From Isoetes taiwanensis (Eukaryota; Streptophyta; Lycopodiopsida; Isoetales; Isoetaceae), in NCBI GenBank assembly GCA_021234155.1, contig JAJEKV010000015.1, positions 7,474,822-7,538,821 of the forward strand: DNA of 64,000 bases, written 5' to 3'. This document shows, piece after piece, positions 45,090-56,290 of the stretch; position 1 is the first letter of the stretch; each line of letters opens with the position of its first letter. The translations under genes and the position numbers were made by a program. Below the pieces are notes generated by a model. It saw nothing but the letters and a program-made list of their open reading frames with translations, was not told the origin of the DNA and searched no databases.

Positions 45090-46441
45090 TGCATGCAGTT
45101 CTCGGGGAAAACCAGGAATGGGGTGGATGCCGAGTCGTGGTTAGATGAAATGCAGGAATTTGGAAAGTCATACGGGATGACTGAAAAGGATATTGGCAAA
45201 GTGGCCACTACTAATCTTACAGGGTCGGTGAGGATTTGGCGGAAGGGGTATGCCCGCTCTCATGGGCTTACAAGGGAAGGTGCCGTTACAAAGTCTTTGC
45301 CAAAGCCTTCAAATCACACTATGTGCCAAAGGCTCATCGCTGTCAGCAGATTCAAACTTTTTACCGCTTGGAACAGAAGAACATGACTGTCCAAGCTTAT
45401 ACAGATGAGTTTATGCGCTTATGCTTGTATGTCCCGGGGGTTAATGAGCGCCGGGCAGTTGAGGGCTACATAGAGGGCCTATCCCCCACTCTCAAGAAAA
45501 TGGTTCGGGCCATAGATCCTAAAACTGTTGCAGAAGCAGAAGCAAAGGCATTGAGTCTAGAGGAGGACACCCCAAGGTATCAGCCACCACGAACCTCTTC
45601 GTTCCCTCAGAACAAGGGGTATACGCCTTACAAAGGGCGTTCGCCCAGCCCAGGGCCTCCTGCCTCTGCGGGCTATCAGAAGACAGATAAGAAGGTCTCC
45701 TTTAACATGCCGGAGAAAGCCACGGGTACTGCAGGAGCTTTCAGAAATATTTTTCAAACTATTCCCCGAGAGCAACGTGAAAAGTTACGCAAGGAGAGGG
45801 CCTGTTATCGGTGTTTCCGCCCGGGGCACCGTATGCAGGAATGCCCCTACATTGACCAGACAGTGCAGGCTGCCCTAGCGGACATGGATTGGGAGGACAC
45901 GGAAAATGCCGTAGAGGAGGACGCTCCTGATTATATCACAGGTGAGTCTCATATTTTCGCTGCTATTGAAATAGGCCAAGCCAACCACCAGCCCACTGTC
46001 ATTTCTACGGTTGGCCAAGTAGATTGTAAACCTTTTGTCGTTCTTATGGATACGGGTAGTACTCATAACTTTGTATCTCCTAGAATGGCAGAAGCCTTAC
46101 AGATTACCCCTTTGAGGTCTAAGCCACGTCCAGTTACGTTGGCAAGTGGTGCCATACGCCACACCCGGGGTCGTCGTATTAATTTGGATATTCAGTTGCT
46201 AGGAGCACCTGTTGCTCTTGGAGCCGAAATAATGGATATCGGCCGATATGATCTCATTGTGGGAATGGAATTCCTGGCCGCGGCCAAAGCCAATATTGAT
46301 TGTGAAAAATGGGAAGTTACCTTCAATGCGGCCAATGGAGCCCGAGTTACGATAGCAGATAAGCCGTTAACCCTATTATGCAATGCATTTCCTTACGCCA
46401 ATTGCATAGGGCTCTCAGGAAGTCATAGATTACCGGCATGA
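45090..46441 (+). pseudogene. Chromovirus gag core, zinc knuckle and protease
   Basis: The gag core starts FSGKTRNGVDAESWLDEM and continues with FYRLEQKNMTVQAYTDEFMR and the nucleocapsid finger CYRCFRPGHRMQEC (CX2CX4HX4C). It is followed by an aspartic protease with the catalytic motif VVLMDTGSTHNFVS and IGRYDLIVGMEFL near the C-terminus. A frame change near 45,270, shortly after the core begins, breaks the ORF. The N-terminal part is displaced to 38,011-38,374 by the insertion. The frame overlaps the start of the RT frame by four bases at 46,438-46,441 in a different frame, which may be a normal frameshift arrangement or decay. Confidence 0.9.
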
Positions 46442-49145
46442 TCCGACTTGCTTCCGTAGAAGCCAAGTCTAAACAGGATGAGGCCCTTGATGCTTTGCCC
46501 ACAGCAATCGCCACGATTCTCCGGGAATACCATGATCTTTTTCTGGATGAAATCCATCGGCTACCACCCTTCAAAGGGGTAGAGTGTGAAATTACTTTGG
46601 AACCAGGCACCAAGCCTACCAGTAAGGCCCCATACCGAATGAGTCTTCCTGAGTTAACCGAGCTTAAGAAGCAGTTACAGGATCTCCTTAAGTTAGGCTT
46701 CATTAGACCTAGTGTTTCACCCTTTGGAGCCCCAATACTCTTTGTTAAGAAGAAAGATGGCACCATGAGAATGTGCATTGACTATCGGCAGCTAAATAGG
46801 CATACCATTAAGAATCGCTATGCTTTACCACGGGCCGATGATCTTATGGATCAGTTGCAAGGGGCTAAGTATTTCTCCAAGATTGATCTTCGCTCAGGAT
46901 ATCACCAAATAAGAATTAAAGAGGATGACATCCATAAGTCTGCGTTCCGGACTCGTTATAGCCATTATGAATTTACAGTGATGCCATTTGGCCTGACCAA
47001 TGCTCCGGCTACCTTTATGCGGCTCATGAATGATGTTTTCCGCGAATACCTTGATGTTTTCGTTGTTATATTCTTTGATGATATCCTCATTTACAGTAAG
47101 ACTTTGGAGGATCATGAACGGCATCTTCGCTTGGCATTGCAGAAGTTGTGCCGACACCAATTATATGCCAAGTTCTCTAAGTGTCGTTTTGCCACCACCA
47201 AGGTGGATTATCTGGGTCATATTGTATCTGCAGAGGGAATAGCAACCGACCCAGCTAAAATTGAAGCAGTCAAGGAATGGCCCATTCCAACCAATGTGTC
47301 TGAGGTTCGCAGTTTCCTAGGTTTGGCCGGGTATTACCGTAAGTTTGTCAAGGACTTTGCCAAGCTCGCTGCACCTCTAACTGATCTCACCAAACATGAC
47401 AAGGTCAGGGATTGGATGGCACATTGGAAAGAGAAGGTACAGACTGGCTTCCAAGCTCTGAAGGATGCTTTGACAACAGCTCCTGTGCTTACAATGCCAG
47501 ATCCTCAGAAGGATAAATGGGTTGCCACATATGCTAGTAAAATAGCTACTGGGGGTGTTTTAATGCAAGAGGGTCGAGTAATTGCTTATGACTCCCGAAA
47601 GATGAATGATGCCGAGCAACGATATCCCACGCATGACCAGGAATTACTTGCGGTTGTACGTGCCTTGCGTATTTGGCGGCATTATTTGCTTGGACGGCGA
47701 TTTCAGTTAGACACTGATCACCAAAGCCTCCAATATATCTTTACGCAACCTCATCTCAATTTGAGACAAAGACGGTGGATGGAATTCCTGGAAGAATATG
47801 ACTTTGAGGTCATTTATAAGCCAGACAAGCATAATGTCGTTGCTGACGCCCTTTCCAGGCATCCATTTGTCACTCGTACGCATTGTAATGCTATTTCCAC
47901 ACTCTCCAGCGAGTTTGGGAAACAGATCCAGCAGACCCTTCCTATCGATCCGGAGTTCCAAGAGGTGTGGCAAAGTCTATGTAAAGAAGCCAGAACGGAT
48001 AAGGAGAGGGAAACCTTCCGCTATTATAAGAAGGAAGCTGAACTCCTTTACAAGTTATGTGTTTCCGAGACGTCTGGGTTTCGGAAACTCATTCTCCATG
48101 ACACACATAATAGTCCCATAGCAGGGCATACGGGATTTATGAAAACCTATTTCAAAATCCGCTCCAGTTATTTCTGGCCAGGCATGAAGAAGCATATTGC
48201 CAGATACATTAAGCACTGCCAGACTTGTCAGCAAACAAAGGCGGAACAGTTGTGTATTCCAGGTGAATTACAACCCCTCGATGTACCAATGCGAAATGGG
48301 AAGTTATTACCATGGATTTTATCGTGGGGCTTCCGCGTACCTTGAGAGGGTTTGATGCCTTGATGGTAGTGGTCGACAAGCTTTCTAAAATGGCACATTT
48401 TTTACCATGTCGTACCACAGATACTGCATTCGATACCGCCTTGCTTTTCACCAAGGAAGTGTTTCGTTTGCATGGCATGCCCCGTACCATTATATCAGAT
48501 CGGGATCCTAAGTTTGTTAGTACCTTCTGGAAGGATTTCTTCAGCACTATTCAAACTAAGCTTGCTATGAGCACGGCTTATCACCCACAGACAGACGGTC
48601 AAACCGAGCATACCAATCGCATCATTGAAGATATGCTACGTAACTATGTCTGGAACAAACAGTCTCAATGGGCAGACTACATTTACTTGGTCGAGTTTGC
48701 CTACAATAGTACTAAGCAGGAGTCCTCAAGGATGTCTCCTTTCATGATTAACTATGGCCATCAATGCCTTACACCAGACACGTGGCATAATCCAGTTTCT
48801 AAGGTGGAGGTGTCCCAGCAATTGCTTGTCGATATGCAGGGCCTAGTTGAGGAGGTTCGGGCATATTTGCTAGCTACAAGAGCTCGACAGAAGAGTCTAG
48901 CGGATCGCCACCGTACTCCTCGGGAGTTTCAAGTTGACGAGTCGGTTTGGCTAAAGATTAAGGTCAAGCAAGCCAAACTTAAGATTGGCAACTGTAAGAA
49001 GCTTGCACCTAGCTGGGCGGGACCATTTCGGATAACCGAAAGGATAGGGCCTCAAGCCTACCGATTGGATTTGCCTGCTCATCTAAAGATCCATAAAGTT
49101 TTCCACGTAAGTCTTCTCAAGAAGCCTCATCCTAATCCAGAATAG
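46438..49145 (+). pseudogene. Chromovirus RT, RNase H and integrase
   Basis: The RT domain shows [54 protein letters not shown] and the catalytic [10 protein letters not shown]. RNase H follows, but its first catalytic Asp is changed to Tyr ([12 protein letters not shown]). Integrase has the HHCC finger (H...H...[10 protein letters not shown]), then a frame change near 48,300, then the DDE core: [17 protein letters not shown] and HPQTDGQTEHTNRIIE. The C-terminal part carries FRITERIGPQAYRLDLP and HVSLLKK. A TAG at 49,143-49,145, explained by CAG to TAG, precedes the in-frame chromodomain. Two defects plus the RNase H change make this copy inactive. Confidence 0.95.
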
Positions 49146-49415
49146 GTACTTGACACACCAACACTTCTGGAGATGACTGAGGATCAGTTGGAGATTGTTC
49201 CCGAGGCTCTCCTTGATCGTGCATATAAGCAAACCCGTCGAACTCAAATTTTGAAATACTTAGTTAAATGGAAACATTTACCCACAGAGGATGCAACATG
49301 GGTTCTTAAGGCGGATTTGGATAAGACTTACCCAGACTTTATGAAGGAGTGCCAAGGCCGAACCATCCAAGATGCGACCATCTCCAACCATATGGTAAGC
49401 AGCGTGGTCTGTTAG
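49146..49415 (+). pseudogene. Integrase C-terminal chromodomain
   Basis: In frame after the TAG at 49,143 the sequence reads VPEALLDRAYKQTRRTQ, then LKYLVKWKHLPTEDATWVLK, the core of a chromodomain with the aromatic Tyr and Trp positions that in this family form the methyl-lysine cage. It ends with a stop at 49,415. This places the element in the chromovirus branch of Ty3/Gypsy. Known chromovirus chromodomains bind histone H3 methylation, notably H3K9me, and direct integration into heterochromatin. Confidence 0.9.
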
Positions 49416-49907
49416 TGTGACAGGGGTCATATGAGTGTAATCCGGCATGAATTCTTTTAGGGGATGGATTATATGCATCCTAGATGGGGAAAGTGGGCAT
49501 ATAGGCATTCCTGATAGGACGCGTTCATCTACGGCCATGATGGGAACATTGCCATTCCTTACGCCGAGACGACATGCAAGCCCTAGACATGATAGGACCC
49601 ATGCATTCATAATCCCTTCAACCACACTATTTCACTTAATTCTTAAACACTAATGCATGTACTTTCGCAGGCCAGTAGGGCGTAGTCAGAAACTGCGGAA
49701 GAATGACGGCCTTATGTAGTAGGCCAACTGGTGTTTTTGAATTTCAGTTGTTTGCAATCTGTCTTTAAAATGGTGTTCTACAGTGTGTGAGACGGGACTT
49801 TTGTCCTACTGTTTGCTTATGTAAACCTTTCCTATTTCAATAAACTAAACTTATGTTGCTGTAATTTTTCCCTCCACTAATTCTAATGCTGAGGACAGCA
49901 TTAATCC
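49416..49907 (+). other. 3' untranslated region of the chromovirus
   Basis: No coding sequence was recognised between the chromodomain stop and the polypurine tract. Just upstream of the tract is the short inverted pair 'taatgctgaggacagcatta'. Confidence 0.5.
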
Positions 49908-49920
49908 AAGGGGGGGAGAA
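49908..49920 (+). promoter_or_regulatory. Polypurine tract of the chromovirus
   Basis: AAGGGGGGGAGAA lies directly against the TGTGAC start of the 3' LTR, the expected place and composition for the plus-strand primer. Confidence 0.93.
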
Positions 49921-50924
49921 TGTGACGTTCCAGGTAAGTATACGACATACGTATACACTCAGGACACGTCACCAAGACATACTGGGCCTAAGGGTCCAAG
50001 TGAGGGTCGACCATAATGGTTTTATTTAGCTATGATAATTAATCCATTATGGATAATTATAAAGTTTCATGGCTTAATTACCCTAATTAAGTTAAATTAG
50101 CTAATAAGCACCAATAAGGGGGCGTCACCTCGCCCAAATCGATTGGCCAGGAGGACTTTTCATTTTGGGCCTAGGAAAAGGGGTTCTACCCCATTTTCTC
50201 TCCCAAATTTGAATTTGGGACTAAGGAGGAGCAGCAGCCAGCAGCCCAAGCTTGATTTACCAACCATCACCTACCAGTTTCGAGAAATGGACTCTTATCG
50301 TGACCATGGCTCGAGCCAGGACACTGGTTAGTACGTAGATAGCTTGGATTTCTAGATAGTCATAGGATTAACCCTTGTATGGATAGATGTATGGTTAATC
50401 TCTATTTTATGTTCTATTCAAAGTTATGGATGGATGGATGTATAGGGATAGCTTTCTTTCTGTTCCTACTGTGTTTTATGGGTAAAAGGGTGGGTAGAGA
50501 CCTAAAGGCCATCTAGAAGTAGGGATGTTCCTAGATAGAACCCCTAAAACCCAGTATATACGGCCTGTGCACAAGAGCCTACCTGGCTGTGGATGCTATG
50601 AGACGGTTCAGCACCATACAACAGGTATGAAGGTGAATCGAGGGTGGGGTCCTGCCTAGCGCGGCTATGGGACTCCTACAGTGTGCTAGACTTATAGCCA
50701 GTCACTGTGCATGGGCTGGGTATGGGTCTGACACTCTCTGGGCTGGAGGGTATGGCCGCCCTGGGCTCGAACTGGTTGGTGAACTGACCTTTACATTTAG
50801 GGGAGTAAGTCGGGTACGGATGCGGGGGTCGCTGATGCGGCACGTGTTCTCTAGCACACCCAGGGATCCGTCATACCCGGGGAGGAGACGCCTCTCTGAC
50901 CTGCCTCATCGGACCGGGGAGATG
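49921..50924 (+). repeat. 3' LTR of the chromovirus, first part
   Basis: It matches the 5' LTR from its first base (TGTGACGTTCCAGG) to the point where the nested element enters. The LTR resumes at 61,907. The total of the two parts is 1,546 bp against 1,558 bp for the 5' LTR. Confidence 0.93.
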
Positions 50925-51518
50925 TGTTTGGGGTCTGGGTTCGGGAACTCCTGCAAGACAACCCTCTGTGAGGACTCTTGGATCAAACAGGAGAATCCGG
51001 TAGCTGTGTCACGCGGGATTTGCAAAAGAAACAAAGGAAAAGGAAAAAGAGAGAGAACAAAAGATGACAATGAGAACACAATGATGAGAACAAACCTCTT
51101 TGATCTCAATGATGATACATGAGCTCTCGCAATAGAGAGAAACTGAATGGAGACAAGACCAAAAACTCATCTAAAACTTGAGTGCTAGCTCTGCTCATAT
51201 ATGTAGTACGATGGCCTCTGGCCCAATATAGACACTTTGTCAGATCTCGGTGCCGACTCCTGGAAGGAGGCCTGATTTGCAGGAATGCTGGCGGTGCCTC
51301 TTGAAATGCCTGAAATCACGCTGACGCTGACGCTGACGGCCCGTCACTTGTCTGTTCTCGGCCTCTTCTTTGGCGCGGACGTGGCCTTCTACGTGGTCTA
51401 CTGCTTGGTCTGCTGCTGGGCTTTTGACGACTGACCTGGACCTGGCTGTGGCTCCTTGTTCTTGACCTGGTTCGTGGTGTGCATGAATAGTCCTGTACCA
51501 GTACGTACAGGACTAACA
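50925..51518 (-). repeat. Nested element 3' LTR (594 bp)
   Basis: It begins TGTTTGGGGTCTGGGTTCGG and ends CAGGACTAACA on the plus strand. The copy at 61,310-61,901 is nearly identical apart from scattered changes, so the insertion is fairly young. The terminal 'cctgtaccagtacgtacagg' is an inverted repeat. Confidence 0.93.
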
Positions 51519-51531
51519 CTTCCCCCCACCA
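51519..51531 (-). promoter_or_regulatory. Polypurine tract of the nested element
   Basis: On the minus strand GGTGGGGGGAAG immediately precedes the 3' LTR start (TGTTAGTCC), as expected for a plus-strand primer. Confidence 0.85.
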
Positions 51532-51539
51532 AATGACAC

Positions 51540-54398
51540 TCAGGGAGGAGAAAAGGGGGAACTGTTTCAGATGGCGGGAACCCAGCAGTCTGAAATTTAT
51601 CCTGGCGGGTGTGAGGACGGGGGCCATTATGATAGTGCCCAATGAGATCTTGGCGTGCCTGGAGAGCTTCAGGAGTGTGGAGACCTATTGCTGGATGAGC
51701 GTCAATGAGAAAACCAGAGTGCACCATTTCTTCAAGGGCACGGTGTGCTTCAGCAGGTACAAACTGGCATTCCATGAGAAGGCAGGTCTGGAGGCCGAAG
51801 GTACTGACGCTTGCATTCGGGTTGCAATAATAGATAGGACGTTGTCTGGCTAGAGAACTCAGCAGAAAGCACTTTAAGGCAGCACAAAAACCTGCTTGGC
51901 GGTGAACAGATGGAACTGGGAAAGTGGCAGCATGTTCCAAAAAGAGATCAAGGCCAGAAACAGTGTGTGTGGGTGTCTCCCAACCTCGTGCATTAGGGAG
52001 GTAGATCCAATTTTCGGTGTGGTCCAAGGTAGCGCCATTCTCCCAATTAGAGCGTCGAACAAAACGCGGATCCCAGCGGAGATCCGTGGAGATCTGAGGA
52101 GGAGTCCACCCAGTGGCCTTCCAGGACCTTAGTCCAAAAGGGAAGACGCCAATCCGAGGTGAGATACCTGGGGTGTGCGGGTGCACCTAATGAAGCATAC
52201 GGAGATTGAGCCATGCCCGTGGGCGTGGGCTGCTGGGCCTGCTCCCTGAATTCACGAACAAGGTCCGCATCAAGAGCACGGCACCACTGGTCCCAATATG
52301 AATCTGAGAGCATGGTATAGACTGGAGGATTAACCCAACCCCTGGGTATAGTCTTGCTGTCCAGAAGGGCACACAGAGAGTTGTAGCCACCCAGGTGCTG
52401 CATATAAATTTGTGCAAACGGAAGATCCCCAGCATGGGTTAAATTCTTCTGCACATGTTCCAGCGTCTCAGCTTGCCATAGAGGTAGGTGATGAGCAAGC
52501 TCAGGCATGTACTCAGTACATAGAGTGTTGGACCGAGCAGGATCCTGTAAATACGACAACCAGTGAGCATGAGGGTTGCCTTGAAAAATTCGATGGGCCT
52601 CATCTCTGAATTTATCTTGTGTATCAGCCAGATAGAAATCATGAAAAATATAAGCCATAGGCTGAACTACACGGAAGATGACCAAATCAGAATCCTCACG
52701 TGAATCCACATAATCCAGATAACTGGAAGGAGTACAGAAGTCCGTAGGAATGCAGAGAGCAAGATCAATATATACCTCATGTTGACTCTGGGCTTCTTCC
52801 GCGGATTGAACAACTTGCTGGAGTTGATGCTCTAAGTCTCGGATCCGATTATCTTTGTCAGCAAGAAGACGGGACTGATCACGGAATTTCCGGTGAGAGA
52901 GCGTGGCCTGTGAAGATGAAGGCACTTGAGTGGAGCTGTGAAGCCGAAGAGTGGCAATTTCGGCGTCATCAATTATCTTCTGCTTCTGAGCGTCAGTGAG
53001 TTAAACCTGGAGAGGCGTGAGCTGATTGTGCAGCGTGGAAAGTTGGTCTTCAAGAGAAGAGATGTGCACATTGCGCTCAGCGAGTTCTTTGACCTGGTTG
53101 GTGTAATTCTGAGAGAGGTCCGTGTACATGGTTTGGAGATCTGCAAGGGCTTGATCCCTCTCGGCAAGGAGTTTATCCTTATCCTTGTTGGTAGCCAATA
53201 ATTCCTGAATAGTGGACTGTAACTGAGCCTGTTGATCAGCGAGCAGGCTAGTCTGTTCCTGTTCAGCTTTGAGAGATTCACGGGCCTGTAAAAGAGCCTC
53301 GTGCTTTTGTTGAAGACTATCTTCAAGAGATTGAATCTTAATGGTGGCGGCCTGGAAGTCCCTGTGAAGTGCTTCCGTGGTCTCCATGTAACCTTGAATT
53401 CTGTTCATGAAAGTTTCCTGAGAGTCTTGAAGCTTGATCATGACGGCTTGGACATCCTGTTGATATTCATACAAGGCCTGTCTGGATGGTGGAGGTGCTG
53501 GACCCTGTTGTCTGTGAGAGTGGTGTCTTTGAGAGTGGGACTCCTGTGAAACATTTTGAGAGTGTTGGTAGTCAGTTTCTGTGGACGAAGAGGAAACTGA
53601 TATAGGTCTTTCTTGGTTGTGGGCATGATGAGGGCTTGAGGTTTCAGCATGTTGGTCAACAGGAATAGGATTTGAAAGTGGTCTGGTGGATGCTTGAGAA
53701 GTAGTGTTTTGATGTGTTTGAGAACCGGGACTGGGGATAGGGACACAATGACGGATGATGGCCTGCAGATGACCATCTATGGTAGTTTCATGGCCCGAAG
53801 AAGGGGATGCTCTGATGCGATCAATTTCATGAAGGAGACGTAAAAACAAAATCTGGGGCCAATCAATAGAGTGGGTGGAGTGGATAGCTATGATGACAAT
53901 GTTGAAAAACTGCTTATTGATATGGGTATTCTTGATGGAATACCCATAGAACTTTCGCCACAGAAATTTGACAAAGAGGTCATAGAGCTTGGCAATGTTT
54001 GAGAGTCTATGAGTGTTGGCCTGATAAGGAGTTTGGCCATACTGAGAGACATTCTGTTCCTGTAAGGCAGCCCAAGACAAAGAAGGCATGTGAAGAGGGA
54101 ACTGGAATACCTGAGAAAGCAGAAGCGGGGTGAGCAAAATATCTGTCTGGTCGACCTTGGTGGTATACCCGTCCGTGGTGTTGATCATGTGAGCAACAAA
54201 TTGCTTAAGTTGGTACGGATTCGGTGCAGCGAGATCTTGCTTGGAGAACTCATACAGCCCGTGGCGTTCTGTAACTTCCTTACTTGGACTGGCCAGGGAA
54301 TCACGAAAGGTTGGAGTGGAGAAGATAACAGACTCAAAAAGAGCCGGATCCCGTGGAGCAGTAACTTGAAGATGAGGGAATTTTGGTGAAGCAGCCAT
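51540..54398 (-). pseudogene. Nested element extra ORF, long coiled-coil protein after integrase
   Basis: From ATG at 54,398 the minus strand encodes an N-terminal globular region of about 200 residues (MAASPKFPHLQVTAPRD at the start), a Ser/Gln/His-rich linker, and a long coiled coil with heptads rich in Leu, Gln and Glu (LADLQTMYTDLSQNYTNQVK). One TAA at 52,998-53,000 interrupts the coil; the same frame then continues to about 52,050. A frame change near 52,100 leads into a further open segment to about 51,540. The intact form would be roughly 950 residues. There is no signal peptide or transmembrane anchor, so it is not an obvious envelope protein despite its position. The N-terminal region loosely resembles plant 'transposon protein' domains found in Athila-like elements; this is uncertain. 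Confidence 0.75.
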
Positions 54399-54887
54399 GG
54401 CAAAGAGCGTCGGAAAGGAACTGGAAGAGCAGATGTGATGAAGCCGGAGGGCGGAGAGCAGAAGACGAAAACAAAGAGAGACGAAAAGGTTTTAGGGTGC
54501 ATGGCGGTATCGAAGGGGCATGAAGAGAAGGGACAAGGGGCCGTTGATGTGGCCAGGTGGCAACAGATCGGAAGGGGACGATTGAGAGGAAAGTCCCAGA
54601 GTAGTGAAGGGAAGGCAGACGAACGGCGGAGATAAGTCGTGAAGGAACGGTAGGATTTGACAGTTGGGCGCAGGTACAATTAATAATGACTGACGGGCGT
54701 AAAAAGAAGGGATAACAATTAATGCAGGCAACTCGAAGTGGGATATCATAAAAAGGAATTGTCAGACAGTACCATGGCTAGATATGCGGCGGGAGAAAAG
54801 ATTCTGGATTTAGAAATAACCTTGCATTGCAAACACGTTAGCAATTGTTTGATTGGTCCACGTCGACAGAGTTCCAAGCGGTTGGGC
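54399..54887. other. Spacer between the extra ORF and the antisense gene
   Basis: No coding sequence recognised. On the plus strand ATTGG, an inverted CCAAT box, lies at 54,852-54,856, ahead of the TATA box at 54,888. Confidence 0.4.
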
Positions 54888-54895
54888 TATATAAG
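54887..54895 (+). promoter_or_regulatory. TATA box of the antisense gene
   Basis: CTATATAAG lies 39 bp upstream of the ATG at 54,934, leaving room for a transcription start near 54,920. An inverted CCAAT box is 32 bp further upstream. The polarity is opposite to the element's gag-pol. Confidence 0.65.
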
Positions 54896-54933
54896 ACGAG
54901 CAGTGTGCGAGGCTGAGACACCAGTTCGTGAGC

Positions 54934-55173
54934 ATGGATGATGAATGTACTATGCCGACTAATTGCCAGGAATGGCTTACTTGCAAAATGAACGCGATGG
55001 ACCTCTGGAAATGTTGCAACCGTAGCATCCGTATGGACGGCTGGTGTGGCGCGATGGCAGAGCATCCTGACCCCAAGACTACTCCCATCGAGGTGGCAGT
55101 GCATCTGCGCTGGGATCCTGAGCACTGCCTCTACCATGTGCTCCGCATTACCTCTACTCCAAACCCGGAGTAG
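54934..55173 (+). CDS. Small cysteine-rich protein gene, antisense in the nested element
   Basis: An intact 79-codon frame begins MDDECTMPTNCQEWLTCKM and ends with TAG at 55,171. It has seven Cys, including a CC pair and a run of Trp and Met (MDLWKCCNRSIRMDGWCGAM), and no signal peptide. A TATA box and an inverted CCAAT box lie at suitable distances upstream, and AT-rich sequence with 'taatataatataaag' follows about 90 bp after the stop. The frame is open although the element's long ORFs carry stops. Antisense genes in the same place, between integrase and 3' LTR, are known from Tat-lineage elements; I do not know of a homologue of this protein. Confidence 0.6.
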   Translation: MDDECTMPTNCQEWLTCKMNAMDLWKCCNRSIRMDGWCGAMAEHPDPKTTPIEVAVHLRWDPEHCLYHVLRITSTPNPE

Positions 55174-55281
55174 GGGTTCTTTTAACTTAGGATTTTGTAA
55201 ATAGAGCTCTGCCCATAGCGGATGTATATGGGCAATGCCCACCTTTTGTTTTGCGCCACTAATATAATATAAAGATGCTGC

Positions 55282-56290
55282 TTAGTCACTATCTGCCGAG
55301 TCAGAAGTTTGTTGTTGAACATTTGTATGAACGCTTGTCTCTTCTGTATGAAATTGTTTTAGGCGAAAACCATTAACAAGTGTAGGTAATGGAGTGCCAT
55401 CTAACTCAGTCAGTTTGAAAACACTGGGTTGCACGACTTGAATAATTTGATACGGTCCCAACCACCGAAATTTTAATCTACCCGGAAAATTCTTATAACG
55501 AGAGTCATAAAGCAGAACCAAATCACCTTCTTGAAATGGTTTGGCTTTAAGATGTTTGTCATGCAACGATTTCTGCAACTGTTGGCCATGAAGAACACGA
55601 ATATAAGCATCTCTCCTAAGTTCATCTAACTGTTCAAGTTGATAAACCCTTTCTTTAAGAGCTACCGGTGGATTATGTGCTGTAGCAAGTTGGAAACGAA
55701 GAGTCGGAAAGATATATTCGAAGGGCATAAGAGCTTCTTGACTATAAACCAATTTGAAAGGAGTGTGGCCAGTAGCAATTTTGAAACTGGTGTTGTAAGC
55801 CCAAAGAACAGTAGGCAACTTGTCTTGCCAATCTGTGCGAGAAGCATCACAAATTTTCTTGAGAATAGTGATGAGAGTTTTGTTGGTACTTTCAGCCAAA
55901 CCATTCCCTTGAGGATAGTAAGGTGTACTCTTCCTGTGCTGGATATGGAGATAATCTGTCAACTCCTTGATGGTATGATTGACAAAGTGAACACCACGAT
56001 CACTAACAAGTTCCATGGGACAACCAAAACGCGTGATGATGTGCGTGTAGAGAACCTTTGCCGTGCTTGCTGCAGTGTTGTCTGGAAGTGCGCAGGCTTC
56101 CGCCCATTTTGTAGCATAATCAGTGATGACCAGAATGTAACTGGCACGGGCGTGCCGCGCAGGAGGATCCATGGGCCCCACAAAATCCATTCCCCATTTG
56201 CTGAAGGGAAGTGGCGTGGCGACCGGCATCAACGGAAGAGCGTCACGGGCCGTGGGCCTTCCCACACGCTGACAGACGTCACACGTGCGA
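55282..56290 (-). pseudogene. Nested element integrase
   Basis: The minus-strand frame begins in the zinc-binding end (CDVCQRVGRPTARD) and runs through the DDE core: FSKWGMDFVGPMDPP with the first Asp, ELVSDRGVHFVN with the second and YYPQGNGLAESTNKTL with the Glu, then a C-terminal domain (FQEGDLVLLYDSRYKNFPG, RWLGPYQIIQV). It ends at 55,282 without a chromodomain. A one-base frame change near 56,290 separates it from the RNase H frame; otherwise the integrase is open throughout. Confidence 0.92.

Noticed and set aside
51540-54398. Retroviral-type envelope gene
   Set aside because: No signal peptide, transmembrane anchor or cleavage site was visible; coiled coil and low-complexity segments dominate.
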